Below are positions 37,101-52,100 of a stretch of 64,000 nt of DNA, one piece after another. The notes below the pieces were generated by a model. It made no database searches and was not told where the DNA came from. It was given only the letters and a program-made list of their open reading frames with translations. The stretch is from Colius striatus (taxonomy: Eukaryota > Chordata > Aves > Coliiformes > Coliidae), in the NCBI RefSeq assembly GCF_028858725.1, contig NC_084790.1, positions 4,470,001-4,534,000 on the forward strand. Direction: 5' to 3'. How positions within the stretch are numbered: position 1 is the first letter of the stretch; each line of letters opens with the position of its first letter. The position numbers were made by a program, and so were the translations under genes.

Positions 37101-40100
37101 TGAGAGCTCTCTTTCAAAATGAGCCAGCAGCTACATTTTGAAGGTCTGTTTAAAGCAACCGAATGAAAAATGCCACCAGAATGAACCTGCTGCCTCAGGT
37201 GGAGGTGACAGTCTGATGGGGAAACTCCTGCCTCAACCCAGGAGCAGGCATGCACCCAAGCACAGGCATGCAGACACCTCACCTCGCACCTCCTCCCCGC
37301 CAGCACTCGCTGTCCCCCGAGGGGCTGTACCTGCTTCCTGGCCTCTCTGTGACACTCTGCAGCACCCAAGCTCTTCATTCATTAATTTATTTATGGGAAA
37401 TCAGAAGAGCATCTCTTTGCCTCCTGATTGGCGGGACGAGCTCCTTAGAGGGAACCACTGGTGAAATGCAGAAAGGGGTGGGGGAGAGGCTGACGGCGCG
37501 TCAGAAACACAGACAGCGGCTTTGCCCTGGATTAAACTACTGGTGAGGGGAAGCAGGGAGGATGAGAATGAGGAACAATGCAACGAGAGCAGGAGCTCCT
37601 CCAGCCCACGCGTGAAGCAGCCACTCAGGCTGGCGGCAGGAGCAGCAGCAGCAGCAGCAGCAGCAGCCCTTCCCCACTAACGACATGGTAGAGGTCGGCT
37701 GAGACCCTGCCGAGAGCTCTAGGCACAAGCTACAGCATCTCTGTGTCCAAGCCACTGGCACCCTTCACCACGTCCCTTCCCTCAGCCTCAAGATCTGGCA
37801 GCACTGTGCTGCTGTTCTCTGCAGATGGGGACAGGAGACACAGATGGGCTGAACACTGTTGTCTTTTAAAGTCACTGGCAAATTCCCATTCATGTCAGGA
37901 CAAGGGATGCTAAAAGGGCTCAAGGATTCTTACAGCAAATATCCATGCTAAGACATGCTTTGATTAGCAAGGTGCAATCATCACCCTTCCCCCACACACC
38001 CCCTACCCCCTCACAGCAACTGAATTATCCTGAGCCAGGCACAGTGCAGAGGTTCTCAGGATCTGTCAGCTCCAGGCCAGTGCTGGGTAGATGCCGAGAG
38101 CTCAAATAACAGTGGGAAACCTGGAAAGTCTCCCTGCCTCCGGTGGTGTCTGCAATAGTGAGCTCTTTGCCCTGCTCTGCTTCCTTCTCCAGCACCTGAC
38201 TGGGAGAGGGTGGGTGTGGGGAGGCCTTGGCATCCACGGCTGAGATTACAACACCCAGAGCGAGCCAGATGTTGCAGCCCAAAACACGTAGCATGTGTGT
38301 GTGTGTGTGTGTGTCAACAAGTGATCATGATGTCTGCAGCTGGCAAGAGGAGGCAGCTGGGGCAGCTTGCAATCCTGCAGATTTACTGCAAGTGCAACAG
38401 AGAGCAGCAGGATGGCTCCCTGGGGGCGTTTGCAGGGGAAGGGCAGAGGCTCACTGCTTGCTGTTCAGCTTCTCAACAACACCGACCCAAGCAACAGCTA
38501 CATGGAGAGATTCTGAGCACAGACACTGCCTCCTGAATTTGTCTGGTGGTGTGTGACTACTGAGACAGAGCAGTCTTGGTTGCCAAGACTCACTGGTGAG
38601 GTTTATTGCTCCTCCGCTGGCAAGAAACCACTCCTCCTCTGCCCCAGGCCCCCACCACGAACGCCATCTTTCCAATAGGCTGTTCAAAAACGTTTCTAGT
38701 TGGCAGCATTCTGTCATTTTTGAAGAGATGACATGAAACAGACAGAAACTATTACCCAAAGGGGATGTTTTCTGCCTCTTTCCCACTCCCTTGAAACTCT
38801 TCGGAGCTCCAAGCAGCCAACATGACAATGAATGAGAGCTTGTATCTAGTACAAGTCCACTCTTTTCCACCTCTAAATCCATCCAGAGATGGAGCACCAC
38901 AGTGGGATTCTCAGCAGACCAGCTGCTTCATGTGCTCTCTGGAAGGGACACTCCTCTGCCTCATCAGCAAGGTGTCCTGTCCCTCTGAGAGCAGCGAAAA
39001 ATGCATCACCCAGAGACACTTTTCAGAGGCAGGAGCAGAGCTCAGAAAGAGGTGTAATGAAGAGTGATTTGCATGCTGTGAAGTCATACCCTGGTTTCAC
39101 TTTCTGGTGCAGATGAGAGCTGAGGCCACACCACTGTGTTTTCATTCTGTGTATCCCCCAAACCAATGTGAGGCAGTGAGACCTTGTCAGGACACAGAGG
39201 CCTGGCACAGTCCAAGAGTCACATATCACTGGCACTTAGACTCCTGGAAGACTCAGGGAAGCAATCCATGAGACATTAAAAAAAATCTGGCAGAAGTCAG
39301 AGGTCTATCACAAATGACTTCAAGAGGAAGACTGAAACCACATCTAAGGGCCTTCTTCGTAACTAAATGGTTCAAGAGGAGAGCGCAGGGTGGATGACGT
39401 ATTAGGTGAAAATTGGAACTGAAAAATGAATCTGGATGGCAAAATTGAAGAAATATGTGAACCCAGATGCGAGGCTGCCCGAGAGAACAAGGAAGTGGAA
39501 CATTACCACTGTTCCTCTAAAGCAACAAAACGTGGTTCCACCGCTGCCAGCCAAACCTGGTGAAGAAGCTTGAAAAGTCCTACCACATAGGACTAGAGGT
39601 CTGGAAATCTGTAACTAAAGGGGATGCTGAAATTTCCAGAGGAGTTTGGTAGCAGCATCAGCTGATGGGGCTCAGATGTCCCATGCTCCTTTTAGGCTAA
39701 GGCACCCTGGGAGCAGACTGGAGTGTGGCTTCAGGGAGCACCTAGCCGTGGCCTGAGGGCTGGCGCCACAGGACTTTCTGCACGTAGTCCTGGTGCCCAA
39801 GGAGCAAGTAGTGCCAGGGCCCTTCTGCTGATCTGTGTTGACTGATGCTCCTGCCCTTCATTGCCAGCTCCAAAACACTTGTGATGCTCAGTGCCTCCAG
39901 TCGAACCCCTGCTCCAGCACAGCCTGTGCACTGGGACGGGAGCCTGAGACTCACTGTATGTGTGCTCTTTTGGTTATCACGCAAGCAGCATGGTGAGCTG
40001 GCAGCACGGATCTGGCTCTGCATGGCTGCTCCAGGCCACTGTCCTCCCAAGTGCCTGGACATGACCATCCACCCTCACTGCAGCAAGTCTTTGAGATCTG

Positions 40101-43100
40101 CTCTCCCTCAGTTGCTCCCCACAAAAGTCTGGGGGTTGTGTCACCTGAAGGGATTATCCCTGGGGAGTTCATGCTCTGGTTCATTGGGTAACGAGGAGAA
40201 AAAACACAGAGGTGATGAATTATTTGCCCAAAATCACGCAAGTGGTAAGGAAAGGAAGAGATCCCAGTTCTCTTCAGACTCTAAACACAGCACAGTGGGG
40301 ACTAACAATGCTCTTCTGTGTAGCCACATCATGAACATCAGCTTTTAGTTTGCTGCATCTACCCTACCCACTACGCTCCACTGGGATGAGCCAAGACCCA
40401 GAAAGGACAAAGATGGTTTTGGCTTCCAAAAGGAAGCTTGTTTGGACATGATGCATGAATGTGTCTCCAGATTTTACATTACCCCAATGTGTGCAATGTG
40501 ACACTGGTGCAAGGATCTACAAAGCCTCATGCAATCGCTCCCTGAGGGGTTTGTGCAGGGTTGCAGCAGGCTGCTTAGCAGCTCTTATATTTGGTCTGGA
40601 GTGAGCACTATTGGTAATAAGAGTTTGAACAATACTTTGGGATTCTCTGCACACACAAAAAAAAAGCAAGGGAAATACACTCCCTGTTATGAGGATTAAT
40701 AATAACTCCCTAGGGAAACACTAAAACCTTGTCACTCAAGCACAGCTACAGTAATTAGGACCTCCTGAATTTCAGCTTACAAAGAGTTGAAAGCTGCCTG
40801 TAAAACTGGATTGCACCCTTCCCTTCTTATTTATAAAGGTCTGGCAGGGCTTTGGAGGAGACAGTGGGTAATTGTCTAACAACCACTCCAGCTAGCCAAG
40901 AGTCAGGTTTTGGATTTCAGTTCAGCTTGAAAGTAATCTTCTTAGGCCATCAGTTCCTGACAGCTCTGTTAACTGGGTGAATCTGCTGTTCCCAAAAGCC
41001 AGAGCTGAGCTGCCCTAACATGAGCACAAGTAAATCAAGAGTGGCTGCAGCTCAGAGGCTATTTTTCCACTCTGTCCCACTGTAACTTTCTGCTTCTCCA
41101 AGCCTGAGAACCACGAGACTGGCTTTGCTGTCTCAGCTCTGACCTACATCTACTCCCTGCTTCCAGGCTCCACCTCACACAGAAAATCCTCTCCAGTCCT
41201 AACCCAAAGCAACCCTGTGCTGCCTGGCAGGAGCTTTTGCTTTTGCAGGCTGCCCCTGCAGTGCTTCTCACATATGTGCCAGCCTGTGAATTTTCGTTTT
41301 CACACAGCAGTCCTACCATGGAAAGGACACCAAAGCCTTTCCAAGTTGCATTTCTACACACCAAATTACATTCCTGGGACATGTTAATTTGTTCTAGCAG
41401 GCCCTTGGCCCTAGTCCTACTCTCACTTACACCAGAGCAGCCTTGCTAAGGAGTTGCATTAATTTACATTCCCAATACAGAGAGGAGAGTGCAACTCCAA
41501 GGTCTAGGCACTGGGGTAACCTCACATGTTCCCTGACCCTAAACAACTACAAACTTGTCCTTCACCTTGTTGCACGTAAACTCAAGGCAAGTTCCACTGT
41601 GTCTGTTCTGCAGTACCAGAGTTTGGAGCTGGCATGAACTACAGAAAGCTCAGGCCTATTCTGATTTACAGGCAGGTGCAAAAGTCCACGTTAGCCGCAC
41701 AATTTAAGCGGTGAAGAGCAGAGATCCACTGACATCCTCACTGTGCCTCACCAGCCCCACAAGCCGTGGGCACTGAGAAGACAAACCCACCAGCTGAACT
41801 GGACTGCCTCTACACCTCAGGGGAGAAACAAGCCCCTGGATTGTGCCTCTCTGCCTGAGACTGCCTGAAATGGAGGATCTAAACAGAAACCAGCCTCCCA
41901 TTATCTCACACAGAAATGCTCCCTCTCTCATGCACTTTGAAGATTTTACGTGCTTCTAAGATTGTCTGCTTTTTTTCATCCCCTCAGCAACATCAGTTTG
42001 TCTAATAAAGGGCAACAGCTCCTCCCACAAGCCTTGTCTTGCTTATCTACCTGCCTGAGCTGTTTACAACGTGGCAGCAGAAAAGGCCAGAGCGTGGATA
42101 TTTATCTATTCTGTGAGAGCTTCAGATCTGAACATCTGCTACAAAACAGGCTGGCACTTACAGCTCAATCACTTGGGAGTTGAGCTCCATGATTGTGTCG
42201 TCAGTGCTGACAGAAATCAAGACAGCTGCTGTGTTAAATTCCCAAGGTGGGCGTCGAGGTGGGGAGTCAGGCAGAGAGAGGGAGAATGTGATGAACCAGG
42301 AAGCAAGATAAAAGCATAAAACACCTTTCTCTGTTCTTCTGCCCTGTCCTCCCCACATCCTAGGACAGCCGGTGTTGGTGGTTTCCCCCTTCCTTCCCTC
42401 CCCACTCTGCATGCACACGTTCCCTTGCATCCTGGGGGTTTGGTACCTTCTCTGTAGCAACAGGCACCGAGGATGGGGTCAGGCTGCTGGGAGACTCCGG
42501 ACGTTTTTTGTGCTTCTGTTTAGGTCTTTCTTTGTCCTTCCGACTCTGCAAAAGAAATCAGAGAGTACTGGAAGGCTAACTTTTCCTCTGCTGAGAATAG
42601 CAGTTGTGAGGGAAAAGAAAGGAGGGTGTGTAGGGGTGGATTTACAACCATACATTCATATTCCTCTTTCCTTCTCCACCCATCCACATGACCCCAGTAT
42701 CCCTTCCCCCACATCCCAGCTTCTGGCTGGGAGCATCCCACTATCTCTACCCCAGCTGCAGCCAGCATCTGGAGTGCAGCATATCCACAGAAGCCCCCAA
42801 ATCAGTTTATGGTAAGATGATAGGGAAGGACTTAACAAGCTGTGGTTGATTTCAAGAAACCTGAGCTTTCCTCTTGCTATTTTCCACAAAGGGACTCTGT
42901 GCCTCCTTACCCTTGCTTCTCTACCTTCTCAGATCCACTCTGTACCAACAATGGCAGAATATTGATTTCAGCATGTGTTGCACATGCACTTGTAAAGAGA
43001 TCAGTCAGTGCAGATGTGAGAACCCAGGCTTGAACCTAACCTAGAGATCCCTCACATCTCCCCTCCCAACAGAGACAGCTGGTTTGGGTCCATTTCTGCT

Positions 43101-46100
43101 AACAAGAGACAGACAACTTAGTTTGGTTTCTTCGTCCTGTGTTTTCTCTCACTAAACCCCAGTACCAGGGGATTCTTCAAACTGCACACCAAGGAAAAAT
43201 CATGGCCTGAGAAACACTGAGTCTTGCCTGCCCTGATCTTACATTCTCCTGGGGAAGGGAATGTAACCAAAGAGGTTATTCCTACATAGTGCTATCTGGA
43301 TGTTTATGCTAAAACTGAGTTGTTTCATGTGAGAGGACTGAAATCAGAGGCCTGAGTGACCTCAAGTCAGTGGCCCTGGAGGATGCCCAGGCCAGCCGGC
43401 ATACAGGATGGATGGACAGAAGAGCACGCTCCACCACACACTCCTGCTTCCTCCCCGCCTTCCTCAGCTGCACACTCCCATGGGAACACACTCAGCTGAC
43501 TACAGGAGCTTTTCTGTGCTACCCATGTCAGCTAAAGACGTGCATTTCTTTGCTAAAGCTGCAGTTAACTTTTGTGCTCAGTTCCTAACTTCCCAGTATG
43601 GCCACTGATGTGTGGAGCAACAGAGCTGCTGTCAAAAAAACACCTGCATGAGATGCAGGGCTTAGAAAAACCCATCCTCCTCTCTCTGAGACCTTCTTGT
43701 GGGACAGGAGGCCTATTCTGGTACAACTCCCTCCCATGGGTGTTTTACTCTAGAAGCTGAAGTCTTCAGTCTGGACCAAAGGTGTGTTCAGAACCGAACA
43801 TCACATCAAAATTCACCGACTCTCCAGAAAGTTGCTGATTGCTTCCCCATGCAGGCAAAGCCCTGAGGCTACAGCACATGCCAAAGTTGGGATGCTGTCA
43901 GGGGAAGATGCAATTGCAGCAAATATGTGAGCTTCACTGTGTGGTTTTAGGGAGGAGAGAAGAGAGTGGAATAATTAGCTTAGGAAACAATATGGGGGAA
44001 AAGGGGCAGGATGAGGGATAGAGTGGGAGGAAGAGGCTGAGGAAAGCAAGCATGGTGTGAAGCAGAGGTGAAGCAAAAGTGGTCCAGAAATCTGCACATT
44101 CCAGAGTGGATTTGGTTGACTTTTCATGGCACTTACAAGGAGACTCATGCTGCAGCCACCAATAAACCTGCTGTGATGCCACAGAAGCTTTCATTGGTGT
44201 AAGCTAGTAAAAAAAGGGAGGCAAATCCAGCCTAGAGCTTCACTACACTTGCTGAGCACCCAAACAACACTTCCAATATCCATCCTTTTATCCCAAGGCT
44301 CCTGGCATTTGGCATATCTGTTAAAGCCTCCCTTCCTCGAGCTACAGTGTTTTACAAGAATCTCTGCTTTTTTTCTTTCCCCCCTCTCTTTTTTCAACAC
44401 ACATTTCCAGCTTTGGCAGTGAACAAGGAAAGCTTGAAAATGTGGTTTCTATGGACCAAGTGCCAAAAGACAAATTCAAATTAAATCTTTACTAAATCTC
44501 ATAATGTTTTAAACACTTGGGGGCTTCTTGTGCTATAAACTCTACATCTCGTGGGTCTTCTAGGACAGGGAGATGGGGAAACTGTGCCTCAATTAGTTAA
44601 GCAGCTTGTCACAAACCATGTGTACGTCAGTGTTCATCATTCCAGTTGCAGCAACAACTTGCACTCACTTAATAGCACACAGCAGAGAGTTTCAACAAGC
44701 TAAAGGGGGGTTCTTTGCATCTACATCTCAATTAGAAATGGGGAAAAACTGAGGCACGTGGGATGAGGGAACTTGTTGATGCTTCTCAGAAAGTCGTCTG
44801 TAAATTCAGAAGGAAAAGTCAGGGATCCCACCTCACCTGGACCCACGCTCACCTACTTGCAGATACTGCCAGTGCCACTCCCAGAAGCCAGAAATGGGAA
44901 AGAGGAGCCAGACACCTCATTGAAATACATCTTGCCAAAAAAAACTCCACAAAGCCTGGTCCTTAAACTTTCTGAATACTACAAAGCTCCTCTCATTTTC
45001 AGAACCCTGAATCCCAAAGGCATTTCAGTCATGAAGTTGCAGCAGGAGCGAATAAGATGCACTGCTGCAAATGCCAATGAGACAGCACTGCAATGATTTA
45101 GTTTCACGTATCACGGTGAAGACGAGACAAGGCAGGGCCAAGCCATTTTGGCTAATGACAATGGACCTACACACTAACAGACATACACGTGTGCACATGC
45201 ATGGGGCAAGGCAGAAACGTCCTATCTGTCACCACAGTGAACAATTAAACCTCCCACGGTTTCATTGTGATGGCAACCACCAAACTCACACCTTCCAGCT
45301 TCAAAATCCTGGCTGCCTCCTGCCTGAAAATTCTCCCTTTGCTGTCGGCAGTGCAGAGTCTCCACCAGCTAACTGAGCAGTCCTCTGGTTATATGTAGGA
45401 GTGAGTACATATGTACATATTCAGCAAGAACCCAGCCTGCACAACAGGGACCAGATTTCTGGAATGCCTCAGCTCCCATTTAGATGCTTCAATAAATGGT
45501 CAGGTTTCCCAAAAAGCTAAACACTGGCTATTGAGTTCTTTTGAAGATCTGGCCCTGACTACATGTGCTGAGCAACTGCACTCAAAACTATGCAGAAAAT
45601 CTGTGCCACAGAGACCAGTCTTCGTGCTCTGCTCAAAGGACTGTGCTGAAACCAGAACCACCGCAGCCTGACGAGGAGCTCAGCTGCACTTCTGCTCCCT
45701 GCACGCAATCCCAGGCCAGGCCCAGGGGAACACCTTACTCCTCCATTGTACTTACCCAGCACTTCTCCCCCTTCCCCTCTCCAGGCTCTCCATCACTTCT
45801 GCTCAGGCAGAGCAGAAACACACAGGACTGTGCATCCAGGAGGTCTCTGGGCTGTAGCCCTTAAGCTTTTGCCCCTTTCTGCTGCCTTTGCGCACACAGT
45901 AGCACCCATCTCCCACCCTCCAGCTACTCTCTAATACTTTTGGGTACTGAGAAAGGCAAGAGGATCCGATATCTTCAGTATTAGTGGAGAAATGCAGTGC
46001 CCTGTGTTTAACAGAATTTACTCTGTTACCCCACAGACACCTTACAAACGGACTGGGCTCACCAAGGCACTGGTGGGAAGGTTACACTAGCTGCCCGCAG

Positions 46101-49100
46101 AGACCACGGCACCACGATGGTCACGGTGCTCAGACACTCCTGGCTACCTTGCCTGTGTCAACAGGCTCTCATACAACCAGGGGCATTCTCCAGCTTGCAA
46201 CATAAGCTTTTAAATGTGTAGTTCCTCTTCAGAAACTGGAAGGCTCCAAATGCTTCCTGCAAGAGCCACAGGGCACAAAGGGAGGGGAGGGCAAGGAGAG
46301 AGGGGGAAAGCAGCACTCAATTCCCTGCCTCTGAAATGTCCCTTCCCCACCTGGCTCTTCTGTGTCCAGGACTTCCTCTCTGGCACGCTGGCACTCTGCT
46401 CTGCAAGCCCTCCTTCCAGGAAACTTCACAGACAGTACAGCCACTTCCAACAACCCTGCCTGCCCACAGAGACCCTGCCTGGCTGTGAGGGCTGGAAATC
46501 TTTCAACACTCCCCATCCCATCTTTGGAAGCAAAAGCTGAGCCCTACCTTGCAGCCACTCGACACTCCCTGCAGCAAGCTGGCTGGCTGGGTGAGCTGCA
46601 GTCTGCAGGGAAAAGGAACCTGCCTCCAGCAACAAACTTCATGGAAAACACACTCTCCCCAGGCAGGACTGAGCAGCTGGGGCTTGGCATGTGGACACTG
46701 AGCAGGGCAGGCCTGCAGCGGGAGGAGTGCATCAGCAGGGCATGCTGGTCACACAGTCTCCCTTCGAGCTCCCCAGCGCAGGGGGAACAAAACAGGATCT
46801 CCTGGCTGCCAAAAAGGGTTGTGCACAGCTCCTCCTGCTCCCCCTCACCGCCGCCTCCCCTTTCCTGAGCCCCCTCTTCTAATCTGCTGGACACCAGCAA
46901 TTAGATCATTAAAAGTAGATTGGGCAGGGGAAGGAAGGAGGGAAGGGCTGGGAGCTGGGAAGAGCCAAGTGGGCTCTGCTGCTCCCTCCCTCTTTCCCAG
47001 GCTCTCTGAACTCCCTTGGCTGGAGGAGGAGGAGGCCTGGCTCTGGGCTGCAGCCATGGCAGCCGCAGCGAGGAGGAAGGCAGCACAGGGCAGAGGGATG
47101 TTAAGCCCCTGCTTGCAACCCCACCACAGCCATGCTGGGGATTTCATGGGTTTGTCTTGAGACATATCTGAGTGCATGACAGTTTTTACACACAGACTCA
47201 GGGCCAGCCCTCGCTGGGCTTTGCGTGCTCTCAAATTATTGCTGCCCTCTCTGCTACTGGAAGAATTTGCTGGGGGTGGTTAAACACCCACATAATGAGA
47301 GATCACAAAGAGCTGGTCATGGATGCTGTAAAACAAGGCTTCTATAGTTAAGTTAGAGCAGATTTAGGTTCAGTACTGCTTTCCAAAAAACAACTGTGAA
47401 GGTCTTGTAAAAGCAGCCTCCTGCAGCCCATTTGAAAACACGTCCCCTTTGCCCTTTAGTGCCTGCATGGGCACAAAACAAGAGGCAGACCTCCATCGCC
47501 AACTCGAGTGTGAACATAAAGCCCCTCACAGATCTGCTGGGTTTCGATTTTAGCCCAGTACAACTTCTCCAGTGTGTTAAATCTGCCAGGCTGGATCCTT
47601 GGCTCATTTCCTCCACTGGCATCGGGTCTAGACAGACAGGCAATGGCAGAGGGGAGGCAGGCTCTGCCGTGCATCTGCTCAGACATCGTGGGACTAGGGG
47701 CTTGTGCGCTGCTCTGGCTGGTGCTAAAGGGATGAGGCGGATAAAATAGACACAATATCTATACCCTGACGTTGTGGCTCAACCTCAGCCAGCAACTGAG
47801 CACCACACAGCTCACTCTCTGCCCCACAGTGGGATGGGGAGGAGAATCAGGTCCAAAGAGAAAAAAGTAAGGCTTGTAGTTCGAGCTAAGTACAATTTCC
47901 TAACTAGACTCAAATAAAGTATAATAACGGCAATAACAATGAAGTACATAATCATTGTAAGGAACATAACAAAAAACTCCAAAAACCAGAGAAATAAAAC
48001 CCAAGAAGAAAACAAGTGATGCACAATGCAGTTGTTCACCACTCACTGACCGATGCCCCAGCAGCAATCTGCCCCTCCCCACCAACGCTCCCCAGTTTAT
48101 ATACTGGGCATGACACCCCACGGTATGGGATAGCCCTTTGGCTACTTGGGCTCTCCTGATCATGCTCCCTCACAGCTTCATGTGCTGGCTAAGCCTGCTT
48201 GGTGGCAGGACAGGGTAGAGGCAGGGAAGGCCTTGACACTGTGCAAGCCCTGCTCAGCAATCCCTCTGTTATCAACACCGTTTCCAGCACAAATCCTAAA
48301 CACAGCCCTCTACCAGCTACTAGGAAGAAAATTAGCTCTGTCCAAGCCAAAAGCAAGACATCCATCACAGTCATTCCCTGCTGTGGTTAAGGAAGCAGTT
48401 CAGGAGCCAAAGGTGTGTTAGGATCATGGAGAACTGGCTCTGTACCCTGACCTAAGGAGCAAATGCAGGTAGGTTTATTGACTCCAAGTACTCGCATATC
48501 GTTCCTGTATCAACGGGCAGGGACCATTCCTGTCATAACAATGTCCCATATCCATATTCAAAGTCCTTCATTTTGCTGATGGGTTCCAGGTGTTCACTAA
48601 GAATAACACTGGACGAGCATCTCCCTCCACGGGGTAGATGCCTAAAAGTGCTGTGGTGCATGTGCTCCCGTCTGCTCCTGCTGTGACAAACTTGGTTCCA
48701 CGGAGCATGGTAATTTTTTCCTATGCATTTCTAAGCAGACAATATAGGTGACAGAACATCTGTACTCCATTCAACCCCCATGCGTCATCCAGCGTTTTCT
48801 TGGTATTTAGCTATTGTTTTCCCCTCTTTCTTTCTTTTTTTAAACAAGCAAGCCCTGCAAAGGCTCCCACAGGGTAGAGCACACAAATTTCAATACCAGC
48901 CTCAAAGAAAGAAATGGGACCAGTTTTGCTGAGGCTTGGTATGTTCTGAGGAAACCCCAAAGCCTGGGGTTTTCAGGACAGCACAGAAGGAAATGCTTGT
49001 GCTGGTATCATTTGTGCCTGTAAGAGGCGGGGGACGCCAACGCTGTCCCACACCACAATTGCCCCTTGTTCCACAGAGAACAAGACTCTTCACAAATGCT

Positions 49101-52100
49101 GAACTGTTTTACAGCAGGGCTTAGGAGTCAAAACCCCAAGTCTTTGCTGTCTTACCGAAGCCACTGGGTTAAATCCTGTGCCCTCCAGTCATTAACTCAG
49201 CCAGAGTTTTCCTCTTAAAGTCTAAGTAAACAGGCACAGCCCTGCACTGGAAGGGAGCTGTCAGGCACTGAGCTCCTTCTGGAGCAGAGAGCCATGAGCA
49301 TCTGCAGCCTGGGGATTCACACACACACTCTGGTCTGATGCTGAGTGATCAGCTCCCCTGCAACGCCTCCAGCCCCGGGAGGAAAGGCCCAGCCAGCTGC
49401 ACAGCTGGACACGCTTACCAAAAAGCTGTTCTGCTTCAGGTCTGTGCAGCAGCACACCCAGTTCCCCTGAAACACGTGCAGCCAGTTCATGCACTGCTAG
49501 TCACGTACTCCCAAACTGTGTGGGAAGCAATGGCTCGAAGCCCCTCTTCGTGGACCCCTTTGAAAGGCCTCTGCTTCCACCCCGCCTCACACTCAGTCCT
49601 TCTTCCCCACTCCTCACAACTGCTACCCAGCACCCCTGGAAGCCCAGAGGGCCTTTCTTACCCTGCCCAGCCCAGCTGCTTTGCGTACCTCCTCCCCTCT
49701 TGCCGTGCTGACTCCCCCTCTCTAAGTGGAAGGAGTTCACTTTGCACTCGCGCTGTGGCTGTGCCAAACCATCCTGGCCCTGGAAGGGGCCTCCATCAGA
49801 TCTGCTGCTCGCAAACCTGATGAGCCATCAGGAAGGGAAGAGTGGTGAGGCAGCAGTGAGACGGAGTCTCTGCACATTTGTGAGGAACCCAAGGCTAACA
49901 ATAGTGGCAAGCACCACTGAGAAGCCTATAAATAAATCCATATTCCTCCTGTTTTCGCTCCCTCCCTGGCACTGACCTCTTTTCCCACCGAAGCCTGGAA
50001 GCAGCACACCCCCTTGCTCCTACCTGCCAGGCACATGGCCGCGCTCCCACCCCCGTCACCAGAAGCTGTGCAAATATAGAAACCCTTGTATGGTCCCCAG
50101 CCTTGAACTTGCACAGTCTGTCAGTTATAATTACAGCTGAGCTCTCCAAAGCTCCCGTCAATCCCCCCCCTCTCCTCCCTGATCCTGCCCTCTTCCCCCA
50201 CCCCCTTCTGCCTGCTTGTCGGCTAAAAATAGCACGTTCCAGTACAGCCCTTCACCTTGTGCCAAGCGCTCGCTCCCCCCCGTCCGTGGCACAGATGCTC
50301 TTTCTCCCTCCCTCTCTCCCGCCTCCTCGTCTCCTCGCAGCAGCTGAACACACAAGAGGAGTAAATACTCCCCACATGCTTTAGCCTATTTCCTGACTCG
50401 CTGTCGGCTGCAGGGCAGGCACCACTTGAAGCAAGGTTTGCCTTGTTGGCCCACGTATCAGGTACAGTTTGGGCGAGCTTCCCAAACACGTCACGGACAC
50501 GGTGGGCAGCGTTTCAGACGGGATGTTGCGGGATAACCTCTGTAAATAAAGAAGGAGATGGTTTTCCTGCCCACAGAATTTATGGACTCTCAGCTGGGCA
50601 TGCCAGGAGGGTGTCAGTCAGGATTAACTGACTGCTTCTGAAAGCCTGGATGCCCTTGTCCCCTGGAGACTGGGCTGAGATCCATCAAACTCAGGCCACA
50701 TAACCCATCAGAGTGTCATCAGGCTGTTTCTGGATGTGGGTCACTATCATTACCATGCAAAATGGTTTATGCATTGTGAGGATGCCTGCTGCAACAAGCC
50801 AAAAACAAACAAAGAAGTAGTAAACTACGGTAGGACTGACAAGATTCACGCTGTGATTTGCAGGGGGATCACCAACTGTGTTTGCACAACAAGGTAAATC
50901 TGGCTTTGGACTATAGTGGGATATAGGCAGAGGTTGCTTGGCAGATTAATTCTGGATTTCTGCTAACAAGGCCCATAAAGTATTAAAAACTATCTGGCCA
51001 TACTGACAGTATCTCTATGTAAGTTATTTCTGCTTCAGATCCCACCCCACTGCTTTGGACAGACGGTGTGCAAAGGAGGGTGGCAGCACTGTGTTATGGA
51101 TTCTTGGTATACTGCAAAAGCTGCATCCATCAAAGGGTAGGGAAGATTTCTTACTCTGCTGCCATTTGCCTTAGAACCAGAGCCCTCCAATAAATGCATG
51201 TACTGCCTTTTAAGGGCTATTTATCATTATAAATAACAAATGCCTCACAAGCCCCTGGCTTCCTCATTTCTTTTGATACAGACCCTTCCACACTGGAACA
51301 TACACCCTTGTCAGAACCCGGGAGGCTGCTGGGATTCTGCCTCACACATTTGCTGCTGATTTTCCTTGAAATATGAGCATTTGTCACGTGAGTCAGTTGG
51401 TTAATGATGAACCTTGGTGTGCTGTTAACATGTCCTGTAACACTGCAGCAGTTTTGATGAGCATGTCTTAACCAGCAGAGTTAGATAAATAACTCCCGTA
51501 CCAGTCAGACCTGGCATGTGATGTTCTCCTAAATAACTGTTTAACAAAGATAAGCTATTTTCATAAGCAAACTTGAAACAGGTGAAATCCCTGTGGCTGG
51601 TTAATCCAACAAAATACTACCTGGTTGAAAGTAATTCTTGTTCTTGCCTACAATTAACTTGCTGGCCACGATACAGATTAATAATCATATCGTTGCGTCC
51701 TTTAAAACTTGGACTCTGAGATCTGAGGACAACAACCTCCAGTTTCGGTTTCTGAGCTGATGCATTTAAAACCACAACACAGATTACTTACACACAGATC
51801 AACTCTGTAGCTGGAAACCATAGCACAATGTCATCCTCAAAGCAGGCTCACCGCAAGACAGAAAGGGGCAAGTTGCATGTTTCATAGGCATGTTCTGCCA
51901 GGTCCCCTCTGGCATAATCCATGCAAACTTGGCCTCGTACTCCCCCATGTTTCTGCTGCTCTCTCTGCACACACATTTCCAGAGGCTTGTTTGAAAGTGC
52001 AGCCCTACTCAGAGCTCCGATTGTGAAACTCTTGCAAAGTCAGGGCTCACCTGAGGAGCCATCAATGCACAAAGGAAGCCTTTCCTCACCTCCATCTCAC

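Larger units (their letters stand above)
34735..42446 (-). other. MLLT6: MLLT6 intron, 7.7 kb
   Basis: Contains an (AGC)9 repeat at 37,641-37,667 and a TG repeat at 38,294-38,314. No interspersed element, exon or RNA gene is recognised in the rest. Confidence 0.55.
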
